48,368 nt of DNA from Streptomyces sp. NWU339 (lineage in GTDB: Bacteria > Actinomycetota > Actinomycetes > Streptomycetales > Streptomycetaceae), in NCBI RefSeq assembly GCF_003143855.1, contig NZ_QFRK01000039.1:14689-63056 (forward strand). Reading direction: 5' to 3'. Shown one piece after another: positions 1 through 7,736 of the stretch. The notes under the pieces were generated by a model that saw nothing but the letters and a program-made list of their open reading frames with translations, was not told where the DNA came from and ran no database searches. Positions within the stretch are counted from its first letter, which is position 1; the number at the start of each line of letters is the position of its first letter. A program made the translations under genes and the position numbers.

Positions 1-312
1 CCCCGCAGATCCTCGCGAGTAGCGGGGGCCTCGTGGCGCCCCCATTGACGACGGCCGGTGCAGGGGCTTGCCAGGCCGCTTACGACCCTTGGCGGTGGGT
101 CAGCCACCCTTTCGCGGGGAGCGTGTCCAGCGCCCGCTCTCAGCGGGGCACAGTGAGCGGTTTCCCACCTGTCGCACAAGCTGGGCAGTTGAGCTGACAG
201 ACGGGTGAAGCCCCTGGTAGATGGGTTTTCGACCAAGAAGAACCATCTCCACCAGAGGCTTCGTGTGCTTGTCTACCCTTACGGCGTCGACGTGTCCGGC
301 TCTGCCCTGCGC
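1..312. other. Left-edge region without a recognised gene
   Basis: I recognise no complete gene in these 312 bases before the IS5 element. The minus strand is open for about 60 codons between roughly 275 and 100 and could be the tail of a decayed or window-truncated gene, but no family is recognisable. Before the insertion element arrived, this sequence was the direct upstream region of the acetyltransferase gene that now begins at 1253. Confidence 0.4.
208..261. repeat. Long imperfect inverted repeat (hairpin)
   Basis: The arms 208-227 and 240-261 are near-complementary: AAGCCCCTGGTAGATGG on one side pairs with the complement of CCATCTCCACCAGAGGCTT on the other, with a loop of about 12 bases. 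It may be a terminator or the end of a lost mobile element. No poly-T tract follows, so a terminator role is not certain. Confidence 0.5.
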
Positions 313-321
313 TTAGAGGTC

Positions 322-1163
322 CTAACAGAGTGCTCGGACGCGCCGGTACAGGATGAGGCAGACCGCCAACTGCAGGAAGCCGTCGTGGATGTCGTCCCGG
401 CGCTCCCAACGGATCCTCAGATGCCGGAAACCGTGCAGCCACGACAGGCCGCGTTCGACCACCCACCGGTGGACGCCCAGGCCCGAGCCGTGGGACTGCC
501 CCCGGCGGGCGATGACCGGGGTGATGCGCAGGGTGCGGACCATGCTGCGGTAGCGGTCGTGGTCGTAGCCGCGGTCGGCGTACAGCCGCCGCGGCCGGAA
601 CCGGGGACGCCCGCGGCGGCCGCGGACCGCGGGAATCGCCTTGAGCAGCGGCATGAGCTGGGTGACGTCGTTGCGATTGCCGCCGGTGAGCGAGACCGCG
701 AGCGGAGTGCCGCGCGCATCGGTGATCAAGTGGTGCTTCGAGCCCGGCCGGGCGCGGTCGACCGGGCTCGGGCCGGTTTTGGGCCGCCCCGCAGGGCACG
801 CACGTGGGTGGGGGTGCCCCCGGCGAAGCCAGGGGGAGCGTCGATGGCGGCGCGGGAGAAGTCCAGCTGGTTCGCGCCGCGCAGCTTGGCCGGCAGGATG
901 GCCTGCAACTGCTGCCAGACGCCGGCCTGGTTCCAGTCCCGCAGCCGGCGCCAGCAGGTCATGCCCGAGCCGAAGCCCAGTTCCTGTGGCAGCCACTCCC
1001 ACTGGATGTCGGTGGCCGGCACGAACAGGATGCCCTGCAGGGCCTTGCGGTCGTCCAGTCGCTTGCGGCCCGGATGGTCGGGCCGGCGCTCGACCACTGG
1101 CAGCAGCGGCTCGATCAGGGCCCACAGGTCGTCGTCGATTTCCCAGGGCTTGGGGCGGGACAT
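322..1163 (-). CDS. IS5-family transposase, two frames joined by probable -1 frameshift
   Basis: The first frame (726-1163, ATG behind AGGAGG) encodes the N-terminal domain, beginning MSRPKPWEIDDDLWALIEPL and containing the first catalytic Asp of the DDE triad (RAAID). The second frame (ending at 322) supplies GPSPVDRARPGSKHHLITD, the second Asp (LYADRGYD) and the Glu region (RWVVERGLSWLHGFRHLR). The frames overlap at C_CCA_AAA on the minus strand (777-783), a textbook -1 slippery heptamer, and a -1 shift there restores the family sequence GGPKTGPSPVDR. Programmed frameshifting is known in this family. Oddity: about nine extra codons, made by a palindromic repeat, follow the first catalytic Asp directly, so activity is uncertain. 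Confidence 0.85.
809..839. repeat. Short palindromic repeat inserted in the IS5 transposase gene
   Basis: The repeat has the form TGGGGGTGCCCCC, a short spacer, then CCAGGGGGAG, and can fold into nested hairpins (CCCCCGGC-GAA-GCCAGGGGG). It adds roughly 27 bp to the expected family sequence, so the reading frame is kept. A close relative occurs at 19661-19692 inside the IS1380 transposase gene. The exact borders of the insert are inferred from protein family expectation. Confidence 0.65.
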
Positions 1164-1252
1164 CGCGCACCTCCTGGTCAGAGCGGATCCGCACCGACAT
1201 CTCCAGATTAGCGCAAACGTTCTATTTTGTTAGGTCCTCTTAGCGTCGTGCC

Positions 1253-1801
1253 GTGACCACTGCTGACAACACTGCTTACCGGTACCGCACCGCCGTCCCC
1301 GAGGACGCCGAGGCCATCGGGGCCCTGGACGGCTCCTTCACCACCGGCACGGTCTTCCAGGTGACCGTCGCCGACGACGGGTTCGCCCTGCGGGAGATCG
1401 CGGTGGACCCGCCCCTGACCAAGGTGTTCCCCGAGGACGAGCACGACGGGGGCGACGCGGACTCCCGTACCTTCGTCGCCCACGGGGCCGCCGGCGACCT
1501 GGCCGGGTTCGTCGCCGTCTCGTACTCCGGGTGGAACCGCCGGCTGACCGTCGAGGACATCGAAATCGCCGCAGAGCACCGGGGGCGGGGGGTCGGCCGT
1601 GTGCTGATGGGGCTCGCGGTGGAGTTCGCCCGTGAGCGGGGCGCCGGGCACCTCTGGCTGGAGGTCACCAACATCAACGCGCCCGCGATCCATGCGTACC
1701 GGAGGATGGGCTTCGTCTTCTGCGGGCTGGACACCGCCCTCTACGACGGCACCCCCTCCGAGGGCGAGCAGGCGCTCTACATGAGCATGACCTGCCCCTG
1801 A
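1253..1801 (+). CDS. nat1: Streptothricin (nourseothricin) N-acetyltransferase
   Basis: The 182-residue product is a GNAT enzyme that closely follows the known nourseothricin acetyltransferase: AYRYRT near the N-terminus, GSFTTGTVF, DPPLTKVFPEDE, the acetyl-CoA loop EHRGRGVGRVLM, and the C-terminal IHAYRRMGF and CGLDTALYDGT. The family acetylates the beta-lysine amino group of streptothricins with acetyl-CoA in the cytoplasm, giving resistance. The GTG start matches the family N-terminus. No Shine-Dalgarno sequence is visible in the 13 bases left after the IS insertion. A TAGCGT hexamer at 1241-1246, six bases before the GTG, could be the -10 box of a leaderless transcript. No streptothricin biosynthesis genes are seen, so it looks like a stand-alone resistance gene. 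Confidence 0.93.
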   Translation: MTTADNTAYRYRTAVPEDAEAIGALDGSFTTGTVFQVTVADDGFALREIAVDPPLTKVFPEDEHDGGDADSRTFVAHGAAGDLAGFVAVSYSGWNRRLTVEDIEIAAEHRGRGVGRVLMGLAVEFARERGAGHLWLEVTNINAPAIHAYRRMGFVFCGLDTALYDGTPSEGEQALYMSMTCP

Positions 1802-2325
1802 GCGGACAGCAGGCGGCACACGGACGGAGCGCCCCCATCGCCCGGCGCGACCGTGACGGCCAGCAGCCAGGCCGGGTCTCCGTCCGCAGCCCTCTCGTAC
1901 CACTCCACGCGCGCGTCGAGCAGCCAGCCGGGTGGCGTACCACCTCTGGAAGTGTTCGGAGCGCCACCCCACGAGCGGGACGGCCCGCTCGCCGCCGGTG
2001 CGGCGGGAACCGCGGCCCACCGCGCGCACGGCCGCTCCCGCCGCCCCCGGAAGGGCGCGCTCCACCGGCACCCCGAACATCCCGGCGAAGGGTAGGAGGT
2101 ACGCCACGCGCTCGGCCTCCGGCGGCGCACCGAGCACCGCCCGGCCCGAGTTGTATCACACCCCCACTTGATGTTGGAGACCAGACCGGGAAGCCGGTTC
2201 ATCGTCCGGGGAATCCAGAACAGAACGAAGTCCGAGCGGGGCATCGCCTCCTCCTCCCAGATGACTTGGTCCGCGTACGGCGGGTAGGACCCGCCCGCGG
2301 CGGGCTCCGGCAGGAAGACCGCCAG
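1802..2325 (-). pseudogene. Decayed nucleoside 2-deoxyribosyltransferase-like gene
   Basis: Reading across frames on the minus strand gives LAVFLPEPAAGGSYPPYADQ, then MPRSDFVLFWIPR and LPGLVSNIKWG; after a shift near 2160, SGRAVLGAPPEAERVAYL and FGVPVERALPG; after another shift near 1925, LLDARVEWYERAADGD. The FVLFWIPR and VLGAPPEAERVAYL pattern fits the nucleoside 2-deoxyribosyltransferase-like family (Nuc_deoxyrib_tr_2), often linked to nucleotide metabolism. At least two frameshifts, no start in the right context, and ends that run into the neighbouring genes mean it is broken. Its 3' side abuts the resistance gene, as if truncated by that gene's arrival. Confidence 0.6.
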
Positions 2326-2326
2326 T

Positions 2327-2690
2327 CGCGTAACGGGCGCCGGGGATTACCGCGGCCACCTCACGACTCAGGTGGGCGGGAGTCAGCACGTCGTCGGCGA
2401 AGCCCACCACCCGCAGGGGCGTGGTGATCCGTGCGTACGCGGCCAGCCGGTCGGGGGCGGGCGGGCGCGGGCGGTGCGCGGCGGCGGAGATACCGCTGAG
2501 CACGGCGATCTCGAACAGGTCCAGCCATTCCGCGGCCGTGTCCTCGTCCGCCAGGGCCCTGGGGGAGAGGTTCTGCACCATCCGTACGAACGCCTCGTAC
2601 GCCAGCGGCAGTCGCTGCCCGTCTCGGTGTACGAGGCCTCGGCGCGGGCCAGCGCGTCGCCGACCGGATCGGGCCGTCCCCGCGTCGCGG
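2327..2690 (-). pseudogene. Alpha/beta hydrolase C-terminal fragment
   Basis: The minus strand encodes YEAFVRMVQNLSPRALADED, EWLDLFEIAVLSG, then ITTPLRVVGFADDVLTP and HLSREVAAVIPGARY. This is the region of an alpha/beta hydrolase carrying the acid residue before the last helix (VVGFADDVLTP). The final His segment (usually GHLGF) is missing, because the sequence switches directly into the deoxyribosyltransferase-like fragment near 2326. A frameshift near 2620 separates it from a possible upstream piece. The N-terminal nucleophile elbow is absent, so this is a non-functional remnant. Confidence 0.55.
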
Positions 2691-2733
2691 CTGGCACCGC
2701 GCCGCTCGCCAGGTGCGGATCGGTGGGGAGTAG

Positions 2734-3075
2734 TTCCTGTACCGCCAGGGGCCCGGTGGCCGTTACGACCGCCGCATCCACATCGGCAACTGGTGCAACC
2801 AGTCGGGAGCCGGACTCGGCGAGTGGCCCCAGGCGTCCCCGGAGCCCGGGATCGATGCCTACGTGTGGATGAAGCCCCCGGGCGAGTCCGACGGGTTGGA
2901 CAAAGCCCTACCGAATGACGAGGGCAAGGGCTTCGACCGGATGTGCGCCCCCACGTACCCCGGCAACCTGCGGAACAACGTGTCGGAAGCGCTGCCCGCC
3001 ACCCCGATCTCCGGACACTGGTTCTCCGCCCGGTTCCAGGAGCTGATGAAGAACGCCCACCCGCCGCTGCCGTAG
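2734..3075 (+). pseudogene. GH6 cellulase (cellobiohydrolase/endoglucanase) C-terminal fragment
   Basis: The open frame after a TAG at 2731 reads GGRYDRRIHIGNWCNQSGAG, then GIDAYVWMKPPGESDG, DEGKGFDRMC and SGHWFSARFQELMKNA before its stop. These match the C-terminal catalytic half of secreted GH6 enzymes, where NWCNQSGAGLG and WVKPPGESDG are hallmark blocks. Only about 110 of over 300 catalytic-domain residues remain; signal peptide, start codon and the N-terminal catalytic Asp region are gone. It is on the opposite strand from the two neighbouring remnants, so the region was rearranged rather than decayed in place. Confidence 0.75.
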
Positions 3076-3108
3076 AACCCGGGTGGGCCGACGCGGCCCC
3101 GTGCGGGA

Positions 3109-3140
3109 CGGCGACGAGGAGTTCCGAGCCCTCGTCGCCG
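3109..3140. terminator. Probable terminator after the sugar ABC operon
   Basis: An 11-bp perfect stem, CGGCGACGAGG pairing with CCTCGTCGCCG, with a 10-base loop. It lies between the converging end of the GH6 fragment and the stop of the last permease gene, where a terminator for the minus-strand operon is expected. Confidence 0.5.
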
Positions 3141-3156
3141 CCCCGTACGAGTGCGG

Positions 3157-3999
3157 TCAGCCCTTGACGGCGGAACTGGCGACCCCTTGGACGAACCAGC
3201 GCTGGAAGAAGGCGAAGACGACAAGGACCGGCAGGACGAGCAGGACGCCGAAGGCGAGGATCTGGCCCCAGTCCGGGGGCTGCTGCCCCTGGAAGACGCT
3301 CATCTCCAGGGGGAGGGGACGCACCGACGGGTCGGACACCATCAGCACCGGCCACAGGAAGGAACCCCACTGGATGAGGAAGGTGAGGATCGCGACCGAG
3401 GCGAACACCGGCCTGGACATCGGCACGATGATCGCGAAGAACGTGCGCCAGGGCCCCGCGCCGTCCAGCCGGGCCGCCTCCTCGATGCTCGGCGGGATCT
3501 TCCGGAAGAACGTGTGGAACTGGTAGACGGCGAAGGCGTTGGCGACGAACGGCAGCGCCTGAATGTACAGGGTGTTGCGCTGGCCGTTGAACATGTAGAA
3601 CAGCGGCACCGCCACCGACTCGAACGGGATCAGCATCAGCAGCAGGACTAGGGTGAACACCGCTTTCTGCCCGCGCCACTTCAGCCGGGTGAGCCCGTAC
3701 GCGGCCATCGAGTTGACGATCAGTCCGCCCGTCACCACCACGAACGACAGCAGCACGGACACGCCCATGAACTGCCAGAAGTAGCCGGTGCTGTCGGAGC
3801 TGAGGCTGTCGAGGACGGCGGCGTAGTTGTCGAAGGAAAGGTGGGTGGGCAGGAAGCCGGACAGGCCGTTCAGGACCTCGTCGGACGGCTTGAGGCTGCC
3901 GAGGAAGAGGTAGAGCGCGGGCAGGGCGAAGACGAACGCCAGGACGCTCAGGACGGTGTAGTCGAGGACGCGGCGTGCGGGCGTACGGGTCATGGCCAT
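3157..3999 (-). CDS. Carbohydrate ABC transporter permease (MalG type)
   Basis: A 280-residue inner-membrane permease with six predicted hydrophobic segments. The cytoplasmic EAA loop is clear: IEEAARLDGAGPWRTFFAIIVP, about 90 residues from the C-terminus, which contacts the ATPase. The family imports sugars together with a partner permease, a binding lipoprotein and usually a shared MsiK-like ATPase in Streptomyces; no ATPase gene is present here. It is last in a lacI-binding protein-permease-permease order, with only 7 bp to the upstream permease, so the two are surely co-transcribed. ATG-GCC-ATG gives two possible starts two codons apart. Confidence 0.9.
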   Translation of the reverse strand: MAMTRTPARRVLDYTVLSVLAFVFALPALYLFLGSLKPSDEVLNGLSGFLPTHLSFDNYAAVLDSLSSDSTGYFWQFMGVSVLLSFVVVTGGLIVNSMAAYGLTRLKWRGQKAVFTLVLLLMLIPFESVAVPLFYMFNGQRNTLYIQALPFVANAFAVYQFHTFFRKIPPSIEEAARLDGAGPWRTFFAIIVPMSRPVFASVAILTFLIQWGSFLWPVLMVSDPSVRPLPLEMSVFQGQQPPDWGQILAFGVLLVLPVLVVFAFFQRWFVQGVASSAVKG

Positions 4000-4006
4000 G
4001 GGGCAG

Positions 4007-4990
4007 TCAGTCCTCGTGGTCGGGCCGGACGAGGCGGCGCTGGACGATCGTCAGGGCGATGACGATCAGGAAGAACACCACCGTGACGGCCGAGGCCTGG
4101 CCGATGTCGTTCTGGTCGAAGGCCGTGGTGACGGCCTGGTACATCACGGTCCGGGTGGCGTTCTCGTTCAGGCCGCCGCCGCGGATGAGGATGTACACCT
4201 GGTCGAAGACCCGGAAGGACAGCACCGAGGTCAGCATCGCGACGAAGACGAGGGTGCCGCGGATGCCGGGCAGGGTGACGTGCCGGAACTGCTGCCAGCG
4301 CGAGGCCCGGTCGAGCTGGGAGGCCTCGTAGAGCTCGCCCGGGATCTGCTGGAGGCCGGCCAGCAGGATGACCATCTGGAAGCCGACGCCCTGCCACACC
4401 GACAGCACGATGATCGAGCCCATCGCGGTGAGGCCGTCGCCGAGCCAGTCGAAGGCGCCCCAGTTGCCGAACGTCACCGCGTCGAGCAAGGAGTTGAGCA
4501 TGCCCTGCTCGCTGCGGGCGAGGATCAGCCGCCAGATCACGGCGACCAGCGCCATCGGGAAGACCACCGGCATGAAGAAGAAGGACCGGAACAGGCCGAT
4601 GGCCTTCAGCTTGCGGTTGAGCAAGATCGCCAGCGCCAGCGCGAGGCCGGTCTGGAGCGGTACGACGACGGCGGCGAAGGTCAGGTTGTTCAGCAGCGCC
4701 CGCAGGAACGGGCCGGACAGGTCGGGGTCGGTGAACAGCCGCCGGTAGTGCTCCACGCCGAAGAAGGCGGGTTCCAGCGGGGAGCCGAGGCGGACGTTGT
4801 AGAAGGAGAGCACCACGGCGTAGCCGAACGGGATGCCGACGAAGGCGATCAGCCCGCCGACGGCCGGGGCGGACATCAGCAGCCCGTGCAGCCGGTCACG
4901 GTTGCCGCGCGAGGGTTTCGCGGGGGGCGCGGACGATGCGGCCTGGGCCCGGCCTGGGGGCGCGGCATGCGCGGGTTCCACGGTTTTCAC
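4007..4990 (-). CDS. Carbohydrate ABC transporter permease (MalF type)
   Basis: A 327-residue permease with a basic, Pro/Ala-rich cytoplasmic N-terminus of about 35 residues followed by hydrophobic segments. The EAA motif is LYEASQLDRASRWQQFRHVTLPGI. It pairs with the downstream MalG-type permease to form the translocation channel of a CUT1-type sugar importer. It lies 78 bp downstream of the binding-protein gene. The substrate is not revealed by the sequence; the GH32 gene across the divergent promoter suggests fructose-containing oligosaccharides. Confidence 0.9.
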   Translation of the reverse strand: MKTVEPAHAAPPGRAQAASSAPPAKPSRGNRDRLHGLLMSAPAVGGLIAFVGIPFGYAVVLSFYNVRLGSPLEPAFFGVEHYRRLFTDPDLSGPFLRALLNNLTFAAVVVPLQTGLALALAILLNRKLKAIGLFRSFFFMPVVFPMALVAVIWRLILARSEQGMLNSLLDAVTFGNWGAFDWLGDGLTAMGSIIVLSVWQGVGFQMVILLAGLQQIPGELYEASQLDRASRWQQFRHVTLPGIRGTLVFVAMLTSVLSFRVFDQVYILIRGGGLNENATRTVMYQAVTTAFDQNDIGQASAVTVVFFLIVIALTIVQRRLVRPDHED

Positions 4991-5068
4991 GGGAGGGTCC
5001 TCTTTCCGGCGGGGCGGGCGCGGTCAGTACGTCACCGACGGCCCGCCCCGGCCGATGCGTCCTGCGGG

Positions 5069-6412
5069 TTACGGGATCTCGTAGCCGGCGTTGTCGGTGA
5101 AGTCCCGGTCTATGGCTCGGGCGGCCTTGCGCAGGGCCTCCTCGGGGTCGGCACCGCCGTAGATCGAGTTCAGGGCGGTGTTGAACTTGGCGGTGACCGT
5201 GGGGTATCCGGCGGTCACCGGCCGGGTGACGGCGACGCAGGAGGCGTTGATGTCGCTGTCGCCGCAGGGCCGGGCGAGCTGGTCGGCGAGGAGCTGGAGC
5301 GGGCCGCCCTCCTGGTACAGCTCGCTCTTGGCGAGCGCGGTCCTGGTGGCGGGCACCGCGCCGTTGGCCTTCGTCATCGCGCCGACGTTGGTGTCGTTCA
5401 GCAGGTAGTCCAGGAAGGTGCCGGCGGCCTTGCCGTTCTTGCTGTCGGCGCCGATGCCCCAGGCCCACGAGCCCTGCCCGGTCTTGGGACCGTTGCCGAA
5501 GTCGGGCAGCGGCAGGACGACGAGGTCGTCGCCGAGGGCCTCGCTGTAGGCGGGGTACATCCAGTGGCCGACCCAGCTCAGCGCCACCTTGCCCTTGGCG
5601 AAGGCGTTGCCGTCGGTGTTGGGGTCGACGTACGTCTTCCAGGACTGGAACGTCTTCATCGCGGCGACGGCCTTCGGGCTGTCGAGGGCACCCTCCGCCT
5701 TGCCGTTCTTCAACAGGGCTCCGCCGGACGACCAGAGGATCGGGGAGAAGCCGAAGGTGCCCCACTCCGTGGCCAGGCCGTACTGCTCCGATATGTCGAG
5801 GACCTTGCCGTCGGAGTCCTCGGCCTTCAGCGCCTCGAGCGCCTCGCCGAACTCCTCGGCCGTCCAGGCGTCGTCCACCCGCGTCGGGTACTTCACGCCG
5901 GCCGCGTCCAGCAGCTTCTTGTTGGCGTACACGCCGAGCCCGGCGTCGAACATGCCCAGGCCGTAGTGCTTGCCGTCGATCTCACCCTGCGCCTTGACGG
6001 CGTCGGTGGCGTTGCCGAGGGTCTTGGCGGAGACATGGTCGTCGACCGGGGCGAGCTTGCCGTTGTAGACGAAGTTCGCCATCGTCGGGCCGTCGAACTC
6101 CAGCACGTCCGGCAGTTCGGCGGGGTCGGTGGTGGTGATGGTCTTCGTGTAGTCGTTCTCGGGGATCAGCTTCAGCTCGGCCTTGATGTCGCTCTGCGAA
6201 GAGTTGAAGGTCTGCACGGCCTTCTGCAGCGCGGCCGTCTCACCGGCCTGGCCCTGATGGGCCCAGACGCTGATGGTGCCCTTGCCGCTGCCCTCCTCGG
6301 CGGAGGTGTCGCCGGCGCCGCCCCCGCCGCCACAGGCGGCCAGCGCGGCCAGCGGCAGCAGGGCGAGAGCGGTCAGGCCCGTACGACGGTGTCTTCTGGG
6401 TCCGTTGGTCAT
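5069..6412 (-). CDS. Sugar-binding lipoprotein of ABC transporter
   Basis: A 447-residue extracellular solute-binding protein (family 1). The signal peptide ends in a lipobox, LAALAAC at about residues 21-27, followed by a Gly-rich tether, so the mature protein is lipid-anchored outside the membrane. The fold's typical blocks are visible: GTISVWAHQGQ at the start of the mature domain, a central DVLEFDGPTMANFVYNGKL, and KVALSWVGHWM. It delivers a sugar to the two permeases encoded immediately downstream. The regulator gene lies 97 bp upstream on the same strand, so all four are likely one transcript from the promoter near 7600. Confidence 0.9.
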   Translation of the reverse strand: MTNGPRRHRRTGLTALALLPLAALAACGGGGGAGDTSAEEGSGKGTISVWAHQGQAGETAALQKAVQTFNSSQSDIKAELKLIPENDYTKTITTTDPAELPDVLEFDGPTMANFVYNGKLAPVDDHVSAKTLGNATDAVKAQGEIDGKHYGLGMFDAGLGVYANKKLLDAAGVKYPTRVDDAWTAEEFGEALEALKAEDSDGKVLDISEQYGLATEWGTFGFSPILWSSGGALLKNGKAEGALDSPKAVAAMKTFQSWKTYVDPNTDGNAFAKGKVALSWVGHWMYPAYSEALGDDLVVLPLPDFGNGPKTGQGSWAWGIGADSKNGKAAGTFLDYLLNDTNVGAMTKANGAVPATRTALAKSELYQEGGPLQLLADQLARPCGDSDINASCVAVTRPVTAGYPTVTAKFNTALNSIYGGADPEEALRKAARAIDRDFTDNAGYEIP

Positions 6413-6509
6413 GGTGGTGCCTCCGAGCGGTGTGCGGTGGGTGTGGGGGCGGTGGGACCGGGGGGCGGGAACGGCCCTCCGGAAGCGGGTGGTTGACGAG
6501 GCGGTTGGG

Positions 6510-7529
6510 CTACCGCTGCCGGCGGCTGTGCGGCGGAGCGGTGGTCTCGCGGAGGACGAAGCGGAGGGGCATCTCGACGGGGTCTGCCGGCCCGGCGTCC
6601 GGGTCGTCCAGCCGCGCCAGCAGCAGCCGGGCCGCCTCCCGGCCCTGGGCCGCGACCGGCTGGGCCACGGTGGTCAGCCCGACCACCTCGGACAGCTCGT
6701 GATCGTCGAAGCCGACGACGGACACGTCCTCCGGAACCCTCAGCCGGTGCCGGCGCAGGGCGCGCAGGGCGCCCATCGCCATCTCGTCGGACTGGGCGAA
6801 CACGGCGGTCGGCGGGTGGCGCAGCGCCAGCAGCTCGGTCATGGCCCGCTCGCCGCCCTCGACCGTGTAACCGCCGTCCGCCTCCAGGGCGGGGTCGGGC
6901 TCGATCCCGGCGTCGGCCAGCACGTCCAGGTAGCCCTGCCGGCGGTCGAGGGGCGTGGTCCAGTGCAGCGGCTCGCTGGCCCCGGAGATCATGCCGACCC
7001 GGCGGTGGCCGAGGTTCACCAGGTGCCGTACGGCGCTCTCCGCCCCGCCCCAGTCGTCGATACCGACCACCGTGAAGCCGGGCCGGGCGCCGCCGACCGT
7101 GGTCGCCAGCGGCACGTCCAGGGAGCGCAGGGCGGAGGCCTCCTCCGGGTCCGGGATCAGCAGGGACAGCACGGCGTCGACCCGCTTGCGGATCGGCAGC
7201 TTGGTGAAGAAGCGCTTGCGTACCTCCGGTGAGCCGAGGTTGTACAGCAGGACGTCGTAGCCGGCGGCGCTGAAGACCTTCTCGGCCGCGTCCAGCACGG
7301 TGCCGAAGAACCAGCGGCCGACGTACGGGACGACGACGCCGATGGTGTGGGTGTGCCCGCTGGCCAGGCTGGACGCCGAGCGCGAGGCGGTGTAGCCCAG
7401 TTCGGCGGCGGCCGCGACGATCCGGGCTCGCATCTCCTCCGACACTCCGGGACGGCCGCGCAGGGCGCGGGACACGGTGGACGCCGAGACACCGGTGGCC
7501 TCGGCGACATCGGTGATGCTGACCGTCAC
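6510..7529 (-). CDS. LacI-family transcriptional regulator of the sugar locus
   Basis: The start is set at the GTG at 7529 because AAGGAG lies seven bases upstream and the encoded N-terminus (VTVSITDVAEATGVSASTVS) begins right at the LacI helix-turn-helix; an ATG eight codons further upstream is less likely. The hinge-helix region RALRGRPGVSEEMR is followed by a periplasmic-binding-protein-like effector domain (HTIGVVVPYVGRWFF; VVGFDDHELSEVVGLTTVAQP). It probably represses its own transcript (with the ABC genes) and the divergent GH32 gene by binding the palindrome at 7628-7641, released by a sugar ligand. Confidence 0.9.
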   Translation of the reverse strand: MTVSITDVAEATGVSASTVSRALRGRPGVSEEMRARIVAAAAELGYTASRSASSLASGHTHTIGVVVPYVGRWFFGTVLDAAEKVFSAAGYDVLLYNLGSPEVRKRFFTKLPIRKRVDAVLSLLIPDPEEASALRSLDVPLATTVGGARPGFTVVGIDDWGGAESAVRHLVNLGHRRVGMISGASEPLHWTTPLDRRQGYLDVLADAGIEPDPALEADGGYTVEGGERAMTELLALRHPPTAVFAQSDEMAMGALRALRRHRLRVPEDVSVVGFDDHELSEVVGLTTVAQPVAAQGREAARLLLARLDDPDAGPADPVEMPLRFVLRETTAPPHSRRQR

Positions 7530-7627
7530 GGGACGCTCCTTGAACGGGTGCACACCGCGTGGCCGGGGTCCGGCAGCACGTCGGCGTGAGGGGGAGTGAC
7601 GAGACCGTAAACCCGTCCACCCGGTTG

Positions 7628-7641
7628 CGCAAGCGTTTGCG
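7628..7641. promoter_or_regulatory. LacI-family operator between lacI and the GH32 gene
   Basis: CGCAAGCGTTTGCG is a palindrome around a central CpG with one mismatched pair (12 of 14 bases symmetric), the standard shape of LacI-family operators in actinobacteria. It sits about 98 bp from the regulator start and 95 bp from the GH32 start, so one site can serve both directions. No second copy was seen upstream of the binding-protein gene. Confidence 0.8.
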
Positions 7642-7736
7642 TTCAGTTTTACTTCGGCTGACTCTCAGAGGAACTCCCACCAGCCAGAGAACAGCGCACA
7701 CGTTTGAGTGCGACTGTCGGCAGACAGGACCTGTCC

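Larger units (their letters stand above)
316..1239 (-). mobile_element. IS5-family insertion sequence, complete, with 3-bp target duplication
   Basis: The outer 12 bases are inverted repeats with one mismatch: GAGGTCCTAACA at 316-327 and, on the complement, GAGGACCTAACA ending at 1239. Directly outside both ends is the trinucleotide TTA (313-315 and 1240-1242), which reads as a target-site duplication. The 924-bp element holds one transposase gene in two overlapping frames, whose stop codon lies inside the left terminal repeat. Intact ends and duplication suggest a fairly recent insertion. It landed only 13 bp upstream of the acetyltransferase start at 1253. Confidence 0.85.

Noticed and set aside
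3992..6496. Very long plus-strand open frame across the ABC permease and binding-protein genes
   Set aside because: It is antisense to clear transporter genes and its product is Arg/Gly/Asp-rich with no family motif; GC-rich codon bias leaves the opposite strand open.
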